DNA of 64,000 nucleotides from Exiguobacterium qingdaonense. GTDB lineage: Bacteria > Bacillota > Bacilli > Exiguobacteriales > Exiguobacteriaceae. The DNA lies in assembly GCF_018617855.1 (NCBI RefSeq), contig NZ_JACSKY010000001.1, positions 558,001 through 622,000 on the forward strand, read 5' to 3'. The notes beneath the pieces were generated by a model that was not told the origin of the DNA, made no database searches, and saw only the letters and a list, made by a program, of their open reading frames with translations. Every line of letters starts with the position of its first letter. Positions within the stretch are counted from its first letter, which is position 1. A program made the translations under genes and the position numbers. This document shows, piece by piece, positions 1 to 7,912 of this stretch.

Positions 1-221
1 TCGTAGATGTCGCGGACGTCTGAGATGGAAGAGACTGTCGAGTCCATCCATCCGATTGGTACCGCGAACACTCGCTGGAACGTGCCGACCACATCACGCG
101 TGACGTCTTGGTACCAGGCTGATTCCGATCGTCCTCGAATCGAAACCCCTAAAATGACGAAAAACAAGATCAGTACAATTAGCGTGATGATGAGCTTTTT
201 ATTACGTACGAATCGGCTCAT
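1..221 (-). CDS. mreC: MreC, rod shape-determining protein (5' end only)
   Basis: Only the first 73 codons lie in the window; the gene runs off the left edge. The start is the ATG at 221, behind a GAGGTG Shine-Dalgarno and 13 bases after the mreB stop. A short basic N-terminus (MSRFVRNKK) is followed by one hydrophobic segment (about residues 10-26), then the start of an extracellular region. This matches the single-pass MreC topology. MreC is an envelope scaffold that couples MreB filaments to cell-wall synthesis. The call rests on this N-terminal topology plus the mreB-mreC gene order, which is standard in Firmicutes; the diagnostic C-terminal domain is not visible. Confidence 0.85.
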   Translation of the reverse strand, partial: MSRFVRNKKLIITLIVLILFFVILGVSIRGRSESAWYQDVTRDVVGTFQRVFAVPIGWMDSTVSSISDVRDIY

Positions 222-234
222 CGTGTCTCACCTC

Positions 235-1272
235 TCATCGACGTGACGAGATGCCTGATTTCGAACGGAGGACGTCCATCATTTCAAGAGATTTTCCAGT
301 ACCGACCGCCACGCAGTCGAGTGGTTCATCCGCAACGAGTGTCGGGATGTGTGTCTCGTCTGAGATCACGTCGTCCAAGTTTTTAAGGAGCGCGCCGCCG
401 CCAGTCAAGACGATCCCGCGGTCCATGACGTCAGCCGCAAGTTCTGGAGGTGTCTGCTCAAGCGTTTGCTTGACCCCTGCCAAAATCGCTTCGACCGTAT
501 CCGAAAGAGCTTCACATACTTCGGTTGACGTCACTTCGATTTGTTTTGGCAGTCCTGTCACGAGGTCGCGACCACGGATTTCCATCTTCTCCGCTTCGTT
601 CGATGCGTCGATGCGCGCCGAACCGACTTCCATTTTGAGCGTCTCGGCCGTACGTTCCCCAATCATGAGGTTGTACTTGTTCTTGATGTAACGAATAATG
701 GCATCGTCCATCTCGTCACCACCGACACGAATCGATTGGCTCGTCACGATGCCGCCGAGTGAGATCACTGCGACTTCGGTCGTTCCGCCACCGATATCGA
801 CGACCATCGAGCCAGTCGGTTCCCAAACCGGGAGACCTGCACCGATTGCTGCCGCGAACGGTTCTTCGATTGTATACGCTTCACGAGCGCCCGCTTGTTT
901 CGCAGCGTCTTCCACGGCACGTTTCTCAACAGACGTGATACCGCTCGGGACACAAATCATGACGTTCGTCTTCGATGCGAACAAACCACTTTTTGATTTT
1001 TGTGCTTGTTCCATGAAGTATTTGATCATCGTCGCTGTCGTTTCAAAATCAGCGATGACGCCGTCTTTCATCGGACGACGTGCAGAGACGTTACCCGGGG
1101 TACGTCCAATCATATCCTTGGCCTGATTCCCAACGGCCTCAATTCTACCTGTATCTGTGCGGAACGCCACGACGGACGGTTCACGTACAACGATTCCTTG
1201 ACCTTTTACATAAACGAGCGTATTAGCCGTTCCAAGGTCGATTCCGATCTCTCGGTTAAAACTACGAAACAT
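235..1272 (-). CDS. mreB: MreB, actin-like cell-shape protein
   Basis: 345-aa actin-fold ATPase that forms membrane-associated filaments and directs lateral wall synthesis. The N-terminus reads [20 protein letters not shown], with the phosphate-1 loop [10 protein letters not shown] phosphate-2 motif ([11 protein letters not shown]) sits near residue 160 and an adenosine-type motif (LTGGGALL) near residue 290. The reading frame is open upstream to 1341, but the ATG at 1272 is chosen because GAGGAG lies just upstream and the protein then starts at the usual family position. It is first in an operon with mreC. Length is normal for the family. Confidence 0.97.
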   Translation of the reverse strand: MFRSFNREIGIDLGTANTLVYVKGQGIVVREPSVVAFRTDTGRIEAVGNQAKDMIGRTPGNVSARRPMKDGVIADFETTATMIKYFMEQAQKSKSGLFASKTNVMICVPSGITSVEKRAVEDAAKQAGAREAYTIEEPFAAAIGAGLPVWEPTGSMVVDIGGGTTEVAVISLGGIVTSQSIRVGGDEMDDAIIRYIKNKYNLMIGERTAETLKMEVGSARIDASNEAEKMEIRGRDLVTGLPKQIEVTSTEVCEALSDTVEAILAGVKQTLEQTPPELAADVMDRGIVLTGGGALLKNLDDVISDETHIPTLVADEPLDCVAVGTGKSLEMMDVLRSKSGISSRR

Positions 1273-1306
1273 AGGTGTTGCTCCTCTCTTCGTTACACTA
1301 TTTTTT

Positions 1307-1334
1307 ATTATAACGGAAAAATCATGTTTGAAAA
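1307..1334 (-). promoter_or_regulatory. Probable sigma-A promoter of mreBC
   Basis: Read on the minus strand, a TATAAT -10 box (1307-1312) lies 16 bases from a TTTTCA -35 box (1329-1334), about 35 bases upstream of the mreB ATG. The -10 is a perfect consensus; the -35 matches 4 of 6. Confidence 0.65.
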
Positions 1335-1350
1335 CGTTCATTCGATTACA

Positions 1351-1367
1351 GGTTATTTACAATAACC
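1351..1367. repeat. 17-bp perfect dyad upstream of the mreB promoter
   Basis: GGTTATT and AATAACC flank a 3-base centre. The dyad lies about 17 bases upstream of the mreB -35 box. It has no U-tract, so it is more likely a protein-binding site than a terminator; no known operator is recognised. Confidence 0.5.
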
Positions 1368-1397
1368 GCATCTCAGTCCTGTCTCACCGTCTATTAG

Positions 1398-1425
1398 TTT
1401 GCCTTCTTTCCGGCAAAAAGGCAAA
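1398..1425. repeat. Inverted repeat between mreB and the 146-aa membrane gene
   Basis: TTTGCCTT (1398-1405) and AAGGCAAA (1418-1425) form an 8-bp perfect inverted repeat around a 12-base centre. It lies just beyond the terminator at 1434-1455. It could be a second backup hairpin or a binding site; function unknown. Confidence 0.4.
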
Positions 1426-1433
1426 TCAAAAAA

Positions 1434-1455
1434 GCAGACGCAAGTATGCGCCTGC
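1434..1455 (-). terminator. Intrinsic terminator after the 146-aa membrane gene
   Basis: On the minus strand GCAGGCGCA and TGCGTCTGC pair around a 4-base loop (one G-T pair) and are followed directly by six T residues. It ends the transcript of the gene at 1470-1910 ahead of the mreB promoter. Confidence 0.85.
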
Positions 1456-1469
1456 CTAAGAGAGAACGG

Positions 1470-1910
1470 TTACAAACCCGGTTGGAGAGGAATGAGTAAC
1501 ATCGCGCCAAAAAAGAAGACCGAAAAGATTAGAATCGGTCGAAAGAACCGGGACGGCTTCAAACGTGTCGCTCCCGCCAAAAAGCTCGATGTCGTCATGA
1601 CGAATATGTAGATTCCGACGTACATGAGGAGAAGTCGAACAAGTACGGTCCACATGCCGAGTTGGTCGATTTCGCTCAAGGAGAACGCGATCAGACTAAG
1701 GTAGGCGATGAGCGACAGAACCCCTATGCCGACGCCGACGAGCGGTGAGACGCGGTCGAGCCAATGATCCTGGTTGAACCGCATAAATAGCGCTGTGCTC
1801 ACAAATAGAAAAAGCATGAACACAACGATAGAGAAGATAGTCGGTTCTAGATGTATGTAACTCACAAAAAGCGATAATCCGACCATCAGAATCCAAATTA
1901 TTTTTTCCAT
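1470..1910 (-). CDS. Hypothetical integral membrane protein
   Basis: 146 aa, almost entirely hydrophobic. About four or five membrane segments can be drawn (near residues 5-20, 25-43, 57-78, 88-108 and 121-141), separated by short polar turns such as RFNQDHWLDR. The ATG at 1910 has GAGGTG five bases upstream. I do not recognise the family. It lies between radC and mreB with its own terminator, so it is probably a separate transcript or paired with the small membrane gene just upstream at 1968-2165. No catalytic motif is visible. Confidence 0.75.
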   Translation of the reverse strand: MEKIIWILMVGLSLFVSYIHLEPTIFSIVVFMLFLFVSTALFMRFNQDHWLDRVSPLVGVGIGVLSLIAYLSLIAFSLSEIDQLGMWTVLVRLLLMYVGIYIFVMTTSSFLAGATRLKPSRFFRPILIFSVFFFGAMLLIPLQPGL

Positions 1911-1967
1911 ATAAGCACCTCATTTGATTTTAAATCAACATCCATATTTGATTAAAGAAAACTATCT

Positions 1968-2165
1968 TTATTCAGACAATTCATTCGAATGTTGTGATGA
2001 CTCTTCTTCTCCGGAATAAATCATCCACAAACTCAAGATCAAACAAATCAATCCGCCCAGACCAGTCGTGATCAAGGACAATTGCTCACTGAAAAAGGAT
2101 TTACTAACTGCTAAGAAAAGAAGAAATCCCCATCCGATCACATTCCATATCGTGATTCGCGACAT
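1968..2165 (-). CDS. Small two-helix membrane protein
   Basis: 65 aa with two hydrophobic segments (about residues 6-20 and 28-50) and an acidic, serine-rich tail (EEESSQHSNELSE). The frame is open to 2186, but the ATG at 2165 is preferred because AGGAGGT lies six bases before it. It is followed after 57 bases by the 146-aa membrane gene on the same strand, so the two may be cotranscribed. Unrecognised family; function cannot be inferred. Confidence 0.7.
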   Translation of the reverse strand: MSRITIWNVIGWGFLLFLAVSKSFFSEQLSLITTGLGGLICLILSLWMIYSGEEESSQHSNELSE

Positions 2166-2383
2166 TCGGTAACCTCCTATGTACAAACTTATGCATCATT
2201 ATTTCTATGCTCTTCAAATTCTACACTTCCATTCATTGTTTTCCAACTATATCCAAAATTTAATGAGGTTATACGCATTATCCAAAATCAGTACAATTGA
2301 ATAGTGAAGGAAGATGACTTGTTTTTAGTTTAAAGGAATCGCTAATAATGATGATCAACACTTTTTACAAAGGAGGATTTATA

Positions 2384-2701
2384 GTGAAAAAGAGAATTTA
2401 CACGACTTTAACTATATTTGTCATCATAATCATTGGAGGGTGGTTCCTCTATATTGATTCGAAGAAGGAACAGTTAGAAGAAATGGTGTACGAACATTTA
2501 GTGGAAGATAAGCAAGTCCCTAAAAATGAAATCATGAGTGTTACCGCGTTTAATGCAAACCTTCCAAAGGATAAAAATTACTTAGTAAGTGTCAAATTAA
2601 TGAATGACCCTAACACCTATTATTACTACCGAGTATCGAACGGCTCCATAGCTCTAGAATCTTACACGGACGAGAACAGAGAAGAACATGTATCACCTTA
2701 G
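2384..2701 (+). CDS. DUF3139-type single-pass membrane protein
   Basis: 105 aa. The GTG at 2384 is chosen because AAAGGAGG lies seven bases upstream; an ATG at 2348 in the same frame has no ribosome site. One N-terminal membrane helix (about residues 6-24) is followed by an extracellular domain with the pattern YEHLVEDKQVPKNEI, SVKLMNDPNTYYYYRV and a terminal acidic stretch. This resembles DUF3139 proteins of Bacillales (a helix with a KxxPxxEI turn, then a YYYY-type strand), but the assignment is from memory of the pattern. Function is unknown. It is the only plus-strand gene in the first 13 kb and stands alone. Confidence 0.75.
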   Translation: MKKRIYTTLTIFVIIIIGGWFLYIDSKKEQLEEMVYEHLVEDKQVPKNEIMSVTAFNANLPKDKNYLVSVKLMNDPNTYYYYRVSNGSIALESYTDENREEHVSP

Positions 2702-2767
2702 TCCATCAGAGTTTTTCTATTCATTGTATTCTAGACTTCTATGAAAATGTGAATAAAATCCAAAAAA

Positions 2768-2787
2768 GCAGACATCATGATGTCTGC
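2768..2787 (-). terminator. Intrinsic terminator after radC
   Basis: A perfect 20-base palindrome, GCAGACATCA with TGATGTCTGC, is followed on the minus strand by six T residues (2762-2767), ten bases past the radC stop. Confidence 0.85.
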
Positions 2788-2797
2788 TCCCCACTCC

Positions 2798-3427
2798 TCA
2801 CCCATTCATATATCCCCGCTGCTTCATGCTGACGTAATGGTCTTCCCCGATGATGACGTGGTCGAGACAGGCGATGCCGACGATATTGCCCGCCTCGACC
2901 AACCGTTCGGACACCTCGATGTCTTCCCGACTCGGCGTCGCGTCCCCGCTCGGATGATTGTGCACGGCGATAAAGCACGCCGCCGACAGTTTGAGCGCCT
3001 CGCGGAACACATCGCGCGGGTGCACGATCGACGAGTTGAGCCCACCGACGAAGAGCGTCTTCCGGGCGATGAGTTGGTTTTTTGTATTGAGATACAGACA
3101 GACGAAATGTTCCTGATTCAACAGTCTCAACTCATCCCGCAACAACTCATACGCATCTTGCGGCGACCGAATCGTCGGCATGCTCGCTTTCGGTTCCTCG
3201 ACGTATCGAATCCCGATCGTGAACGCGGCGAGGAGTTGCTCCGCTTTCTTCTTCGTCATCCCTTCGATTTTGCACAAGTCATGGACGGACGCTTGCGACA
3301 ATGCCCGTAACGTCGGGTACACGTCTGAGATGCGACGTGCCGTCTCCATCGGGTCAGGTCCTCTTCCCCCGATTTGAAGCAGTCTGGCGATGGCGGTCTC
3401 TACACTACGGTCAAGCACCATGGTCAT
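2798..3427 (-). CDS. radC: RadC family JAB-domain protein
   Basis: 209 aa from the ATG at 3427, which has AGGTGA just upstream. A GTG at 3451 (217 aa) overlaps the maf stop as GTGA and is an alternative without a good ribosome site. A helix-hairpin-helix like stretch (about residues 50-70, KIEGMTKKKAEQLLAAF) precedes the JAB/MPN domain with the metal-binding pattern HNHPSGDATPSRED (about residues 155-168). The N-terminus is shorter than and unlike the usual RadC start, which normally carries a conserved LxxxELLAxLL segment. Despite its name, a repair role for RadC is not established. It follows maf directly, as in Bacillus. Confidence 0.9.
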   Translation of the reverse strand: MTMVLDRSVETAIARLLQIGGRGPDPMETARRISDVYPTLRALSQASVHDLCKIEGMTKKKAEQLLAAFTIGIRYVEEPKASMPTIRSPQDAYELLRDELRLLNQEHFVCLYLNTKNQLIARKTLFVGGLNSSIVHPRDVFREALKLSAACFIAVHNHPSGDATPSREDIEVSERLVEAGNIVGIACLDHVIIGEDHYVSMKQRGYMNG

Positions 3428-3447
3428 TTCTTCACCTACTTTCAAGT

Positions 3448-4032
3448 TCACAGGAAGCGAGGTGTCACCCCATGCCGGTCGAGCGTCTTGACGAGCGGAT
3501 GAATCGGTAACCCGACGACGTTATAAAAGTCCCCTTCAATCCCTTCGACAAAGAGACCGCCCGACCCTTGGATACCGTACGCACCGGCCTTATCATACGG
3601 TTCAGCCGAATCCAAATAATCCGCTAGCCAGGTTTCGGGAATCTCGGCGAACGTCACATGCGTCGTCGTGACGAACAAGTCTTGCGTCGCACCGATCACA
3701 CTCACGCCGGTGAGCACTTCATGGGTTGAGCCGGACAACTTCTCAAGCATCCGTTTCGCGTCCTCTCGGTCCGTCGGTTTCTCTAAGATGACCCCGTTCA
3801 AGACGACGACTGTATCCGCACCGATGACGATGGCATCGCGATGATTCCTTGCCACATCCATCGCCTTCTCACGGGCGAGACGGGCGACGTAATCGCTCGG
3901 GGACTCCACGCCATCCGTTCCTTCCGTCACGCTCGACGGGATGATCTCGTGTTCGATTCCTGCTTTCGCCAATAGCTCGGTACGTCGTGGTGACATCGAC
4001 GCGAGAATGACACGCTTCTGTGTTGGTTTCAT
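3448..4032 (-). CDS. maf: Maf, nucleoside triphosphate pyrophosphatase
   Basis: 194 aa; hydrolyses non-canonical or excess pyrimidine nucleotides to monophosphates (dTTP/UTP-type family). The N-terminus MKPTQKRVILASMSPRRTEL contains the SxSPRR signature. GADTVVVLNGVILEKP and EPYDKAGAYGIQGSGG (about residue 145) are the other family hallmarks. The start at 4032 is picked over the longer open frame because GAAGGAG lies upstream and the protein then begins at the conserved position. It is immediately upstream of radC, overlapping by one base if radC uses its ATG's upstream GTG. Confidence 0.95.
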   Translation of the reverse strand: MKPTQKRVILASMSPRRTELLAKAGIEHEIIPSSVTEGTDGVESPSDYVARLAREKAMDVARNHRDAIVIGADTVVVLNGVILEKPTDREDAKRMLEKLSGSTHEVLTGVSVIGATQDLFVTTTHVTFAEIPETWLADYLDSAEPYDKAGAYGIQGSGGLFVEGIEGDFYNVVGLPIHPLVKTLDRHGVTPRFL

Positions 4033-4141
4033 TGTATCGACTCCTTCTCTGCTTCTAAAACGGGGTTCCTTCCCGTTTCTTTCTTCTCTGTTGATTGTAG
4101 GCAACGTGCCTCTTGAACACAATCATCCGTGGCGAAAAAAA

Positions 4142-4165
4142 CGTCCCCTCAATTGTGAAGGGACG
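4142..4165 (-). terminator. Intrinsic terminator after the pilO-like gene
   Basis: On the minus strand CGTCCCTTC and GAGGGGACG pair around a short AT-rich loop and run into seven T residues. It separates the pilus operon from maf. Confidence 0.85.
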
Positions 4166-4172
4166 TGTCGAC

Positions 4173-4880
4173 TCACGGTGTCGTGTAGTCATATACCGGG
4201 ATATCCTTTTGTTCGAACGCCGGTTCCGGGATGTAGCGATCCGGAACGAGCTGGTCGAGGTCCGGACGATAGAAGGCATCGAGCTCGACAGTAAATTCGA
4301 GCGACTGTGCTTCTTCGACCGTGTTCGGTCCCGTCTCGGCGGGCCCGGTGAATTGGACCGTCCGTAATACGTGAATCCGGTTCATGGATTCGATGGATTC
4401 TAAGAACGAGACGAGCGCATCATACGTCTCGGCCTGAAGGTTCACCGTCGAGCGAACCGTCGAGGCATTGACGGGCGCGACGTCCATCGGCTCAGCCGGT
4501 TCGTTCGTCTCACTCACATCAGCCGGATTGAACGGTTCGACCGTTTCAGGCACTTCCGACTCGGCCACCACGCCGTCCGCGAATGCGATACTCGTCACAT
4601 TGACGTCTGACAATAAGCTCGCCTGCGACAATGCCTCGACGACCGTATCGAGCGCAGGCGCGGTCGGGACGCGCGTCTGAAGCGTCTGTGAGTCCGCCAC
4701 GTCAACGACTTTCCCTTCTTGACGCAACAGCTCTAGTTTCGTCCGTTCGAGTGAGAGGTCGCGTTCAAGCACTTCGACTTCCCCTTGTTTCATGAAATAG
4801 GTGTACCCAAAATATGCAGGCGTGATGATTGCCACGAGAAGACAAATCGCAAAGAACGCATAGACTGTCGAGCGTTTCAT
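4173..4880 (-). CDS. pilO: PilO-like type IV pilus alignment protein
   Basis: 235 aa with a short cytoplasmic N-terminus, one membrane helix (about residues 7-30), a coiled-coil stretch (about 33-58) and a periplasm-side ferredoxin-like domain containing TVNLQAETYDALVSFLESIESMNRIHVLRTVQF (split in two here: the last part is the helix-strand typical of PilO). PilO pairs with PilN to form the alignment complex between the pilus motor and the outer parts of the machine. The start overlaps the stop of the upstream PilM-PilN gene as ATGA, so translation is probably coupled. Sequence similarity in this family is low, so the call leans on topology and neighbours. Confidence 0.75.
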   Translation of the reverse strand: MKRSTVYAFFAICLLVAIITPAYFGYTYFMKQGEVEVLERDLSLERTKLELLRQEGKVVDVADSQTLQTRVPTAPALDTVVEALSQASLLSDVNVTSIAFADGVVAESEVPETVEPFNPADVSETNEPAEPMDVAPVNASTVRSTVNLQAETYDALVSFLESIESMNRIHVLRTVQFTGPAETGPNTVEEAQSLEFTVELDAFYRPDLDQLVPDRYIPEPAFEQKDIPVYDYTTP

Positions 4881-6445
4881 TTACTCACCACCTCCTGGTC
4901 CGTTTCTTCTTCATCCGTCAACTCTTCCTCCACGTCCTGGAACATAAACGTGAACTCACCGATGTAACGTGGGAGCGGGTCTTCTTCAAGTGAGTTTTCC
5001 TCCTCATCATTGACATCGCCTTTCAGTTCCGTCGTCACACCGAGGAGTTTGACGTCTAGGAATCGTTCATCATTCATGAGCGAGCGCTGGAATGCATTCA
5101 AATCCTCTAACGTCTCAAACTGGGTACGGACGCTCATGATGGAGCCATCCGCATAGTTATACGTCAAGACGTAGCCCGTCGGAGGCAATTGTTCCGTCAA
5201 TGCCCGCAGTGCAGGCACCGCATCTTTTTCCATATCGTCTAGCGCCGTCACCGTCTGGTCAAGCGAGAGCACTTGTTGTGCTTTCGAGTTCACTTGCTCC
5301 GATTGATAAATCTCGACAAGTTGAAGTTCTTCTTCAATTCGCGCCTGATCCGACTCTAGTTGATCGACCTCATAGTACAAGTATCCGGCGGCTCCCCCAC
5401 CGATAAGAAGGGCGACAAGACCCGTCACGATCGGCCAACGAAGCGTCACATCCGTCGAATTGATGAAGTTCGTATCCTGTTCACGCTGAAGTGTCGCCAT
5501 ACCGAGGAGCGGAATCATCTGGTGCGATAATGGTGTCGCATGGGCGATGGCGAGCGGCTGCTCGACACGTGTCACCGAGACGAGTGACTCGGACTGAATC
5601 ATCCGGACGAGGTCGTCCGTCTCAGGAACGGTGCCGGAAACGTATAGTTCGTCGATGGCCCGGCCATCCGTCCGTAGCGAATATCGATAAAAGTCGAGGA
5701 AGCGGGCAAGTTCGTTCAGCCAGTCATCCAACTGATTCGCCTTCATCTCACTTGTTCCATTATATGTATACGTCACGACCCCATCTTTTGTCTCGACTTG
5801 ATACGGTGTGTCTAGCTCAATGGAGCGAATGAATCGAATCTGCCCTTCTTCGAGTACGAGCAATTGATGCGAGAAGGGAGTGACGTGCCAAAGAAGCGTT
5901 GACTGGAGCGGGTCGATTTCGGACAAGCGCATGACACCGTTCGCAACCGCTACCGAGCGAGGCGTGATCTTCTTCAGTGCGAGACCACGTTTTTTCATAT
6001 ATGACCGTAGCGACTTCGTCAGTTCAATCGAGACGGCGTGTAGCATGACGTCCGTTTTGACACCGTCTTCTCCTAACACTTCATAATCGAACGACACGTC
6101 ATCGAACGGCAAAATGATGGAGCCTCCGATTTCCATAAACAAATAACCACGAATCTCATCCTTCGGAATCGAAGAAGGGATCTCGACTTTCCGTGACAAC
6201 ACCTCGGTCTCGTCCAACGCGACCGCACATGTCATCCCGCGACGAACTTTTAGTTTGCGACACAGTTCATCGAAAGCGAGGCTGAACGAGGACTCATCCA
6301 CAATCTTCCCTTCGCCATATGCCCCTTTCGCCAACTGAACCGATGCGCTTCGTTTGAACACACCTTGTTTGATGACGGCCCCATGGATGCTAAGTGCATC
6401 AAATGAAAAATAGACGCCCGTCCCTTTCTCTATCCCACGACTCAT
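4877..6445 (-). CDS. PilM-PilN fusion protein of the type IV pilus machine
   Basis: 522 aa. Residues 1 to about 320 look like PilM, an actin-like cytoplasmic ATPase-fold protein: GVYFSFDALSIHGAVI at the start, EIPSSIPKDEIRGYLFMEI in the middle. Residues about 335-522 look like PilN: a membrane helix (about 337-358), a coiled coil (about 360-415) and a small domain with ALTEQLPPTGYVLTYN and FQRSLMNDERFLDVKLLGV. In most organisms these are two genes. The fusion would tether PilM to the membrane permanently. The protein ends in a strongly acidic tail. It is followed by pilO with a 4-base overlap. Confidence 0.8.
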   Translation of the reverse strand: MSRGIEKGTGVYFSFDALSIHGAVIKQGVFKRSASVQLAKGAYGEGKIVDESSFSLAFDELCRKLKVRRGMTCAVALDETEVLSRKVEIPSSIPKDEIRGYLFMEIGGSIILPFDDVSFDYEVLGEDGVKTDVMLHAVSIELTKSLRSYMKKRGLALKKITPRSVAVANGVMRLSEIDPLQSTLLWHVTPFSHQLLVLEEGQIRFIRSIELDTPYQVETKDGVVTYTYNGTSEMKANQLDDWLNELARFLDFYRYSLRTDGRAIDELYVSGTVPETDDLVRMIQSESLVSVTRVEQPLAIAHATPLSHQMIPLLGMATLQREQDTNFINSTDVTLRWPIVTGLVALLIGGGAAGYLYYEVDQLESDQARIEEELQLVEIYQSEQVNSKAQQVLSLDQTVTALDDMEKDAVPALRALTEQLPPTGYVLTYNYADGSIMSVRTQFETLEDLNAFQRSLMNDERFLDVKLLGVTTELKGDVNDEEENSLEEDPLPRYIGEFTFMFQDVEEELTDEEETDQEVVSK

Positions 6446-6457
6446 GATCGTCTCCCC

Positions 6458-7210
6458 CTACATCAACTCATAATACCAATCAAAAAAGCTATCACTAAAC
6501 CAAAACGTCAACATCGTCCCGAGTGCGATCGATGGCACGAACGGAATCGGTTGTTTTCGACCAATCTTCTTCGTCACAATCAAGCCGATTCCGACAACTG
6601 CCCCAATCAAACTCGACAGGAACAAGGCGACGAGCACGTCGCGCGGACCGAGAACGAGACCGATCATAGTAAACAATTTGACGTCCCCCGCCCCAAGTCC
6701 CCCTTTCGACAAGAAAAAAACAGTCGCCAAGAGCGAAAATCCGAGTAGCGCACCGCCGAGCGGCATCCACCACTGCGCCCCGGCTACATACGCTAGGACG
6801 AGTAGAACCGGGGCAATGAAGCGCAAGATGACGTTCGGCACGAGCATCGTCGATAAGTCAGACATCGCTAGTGCCAAGAGCGTCGACAAGAAAGTGAACG
6901 CCAGAAGTGTCGTCACACTAAATCCGTAGAGTGAAAAGCTATAGCCATATCCGATGGCTCCAAGTAATTCAAAAATCGGATACGTCGGCGCGATCCGCTC
7001 GCCACACCCTCGGCATCTGCCCCGAAGCGCAAGATAACCAAAAATCGGGATGAGCTCCCACGGTGACAACTCGTGACCGCAAGACGGACAATGAGACCGC
7101 GGCGTCACAATCGATTGGTGGCGTGGCACGCGGAGCCCGACGACGTTCGTGAACGACGTGATGACCGCCCCGAGGACGATACTATATAATAAACCGACCC
7201 ATTCAACCAA
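6458..7210 (-). CDS. pilD: Prepilin peptidase (PilD/ComC type)
   Basis: 250-aa multi-pass aspartyl protease and N-methylase that cleaves prepilins after the conserved Gly. Two CxxC pairs (CPSCG near residue 40 and CRGCG near 65) form the cytoplasmic zinc site. The catalytic aspartates are visible in MSDLSTMLVP and GGLGAGDVKL. About seven or eight membrane helices. The start is TTG at 7210 with AAGGAGG eight bases upstream. In B. subtilis comC occupies the same place between folC and maf, which supports the call. Substrates are probably the prepilins at 7295, 13478 and 13881. Confidence 0.95.
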   Translation of the reverse strand: MVEWVGLLYSIVLGAVITSFTNVVGLRVPRHQSIVTPRSHCPSCGHELSPWELIPIFGYLALRGRCRGCGERIAPTYPIFELLGAIGYGYSFSLYGFSVTTLLAFTFLSTLLALAMSDLSTMLVPNVILRFIAPVLLVLAYVAGAQWWMPLGGALLGFSLLATVFFLSKGGLGAGDVKLFTMIGLVLGPRDVLVALFLSSLIGAVVGIGLIVTKKIGRKQPIPFVPSIALGTMLTFWFSDSFFDWYYELM

Positions 7211-7251
7211 TGGAGAATCCTCCTTTGTCAGTATATGCCAAAAATAGAAAA

Positions 7252-7286
7252 CCGGCTAGGCTGAGCGAGTGCCCAGCGCCAGCCGG
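7252..7286 (-). terminator. Terminator after the major prepilin gene
   Basis: On the minus strand CCGGCT and AGCCGG bound a hairpin with further inner pairing (GGCGCTG with CAGCC), followed by TTTTCTATTTTT. It lies between the abundant pilin gene and the prepilin peptidase gene, so it probably limits read-through. Confidence 0.75.
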
Positions 7287-7294
7287 AATAAATA

Positions 7295-7771
7295 TTATTC
7301 AGTAGACTTTTCTTTAATAGAATCTTTATCCAACGAACTTTCAGCAATAGGTGTTGTTTGACCAATAGCTTTATCACCGACAAGCTGAACTTCATAAGTG
7401 TATTTATTTCCACTTGGCTTAATGATTACATTTGCTTTTGAATAATCCGTACCAAACGGATCTTTTAAGTTATCAACATAACTTGAACCATCAGCTTCAC
7501 CTGAAGCAGCAGTTCCTACAAACTTCATTGTTGTATTTGCATCTACAGGATTCGAAGCAGTATACAACTTCGCCGCACTGACCATCTGCTTCGCATCAGC
7601 AACCATTGCATCCTTTTTCGAGTTCTCAATAATCCCACCAATCGCAACGACCGCGATGGCTGCGATAATCCCCAAAATAACGACGACGACGAGCAACTCG
7701 ACGAGTGTGAGTCCGCGCTCATCTTTTAACTGTTTGGCATCTTGCCAAATCATCTTCAACTTTTCTACCAT
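7295..7771 (-). CDS. Major type IV prepilin
   Basis: 158 aa. A 20-residue basic leader ends in DERG, followed by LTLVELLVVVVILGIIAAIA, the classic class III prepilin motif. Cleavage is expected after Gly20, with Glu at position 5 of the mature protein and one long N-terminal helix. The C-terminal part is a small polar head (about residues 55-158) with a lysine/serine/glutamate-rich end. ATG start with GGGGAG upstream. It has its own promoter and its own terminator, consistent with the main structural subunit being expressed more strongly than the machine genes around it. Confidence 0.93.
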   Translation of the reverse strand: MVEKLKMIWQDAKQLKDERGLTLVELLVVVVILGIIAAIAVVAIGGIIENSKKDAMVADAKQMVSAAKLYTASNPVDANTTMKFVGTAASGEADGSSYVDNLKDPFGTDYSKANVIIKPSGNKYTYEVQLVGDKAIGQTTPIAESSLDKDSIKEKSTE

Positions 7772-7853
7772 GATTCATTCTCCCCTTTTTTGTAATGTAC
7801 TTCGACTAAACTGTATGAATTACTTTAGACCTAAATAGAAGTAGAACAATTTT

Positions 7854-7882
7854 ACTATACCTTCTAGATATAGTATTGAAAA
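7854..7882 (-). promoter_or_regulatory. Probable promoter of the major prepilin gene
   Basis: On the minus strand TTTTCA (7877-7882), a 17-base spacer and TATAGT (7854-7859) lie about 80 bases upstream of the pilin ATG, in the only sizeable gap of the minus-strand pilus operon. Confidence 0.55.
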
Positions 7883-7912
7883 GGTATATTTCTGAAAACC
7901 TTCATATTTTTT

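Noticed and set aside
2777-3310. 177-codon plus-strand frame opposite radC
   Set aside because: Arg/Asp-rich mirror of radC without a start signal; radC on the minus strand has the JAB motif.
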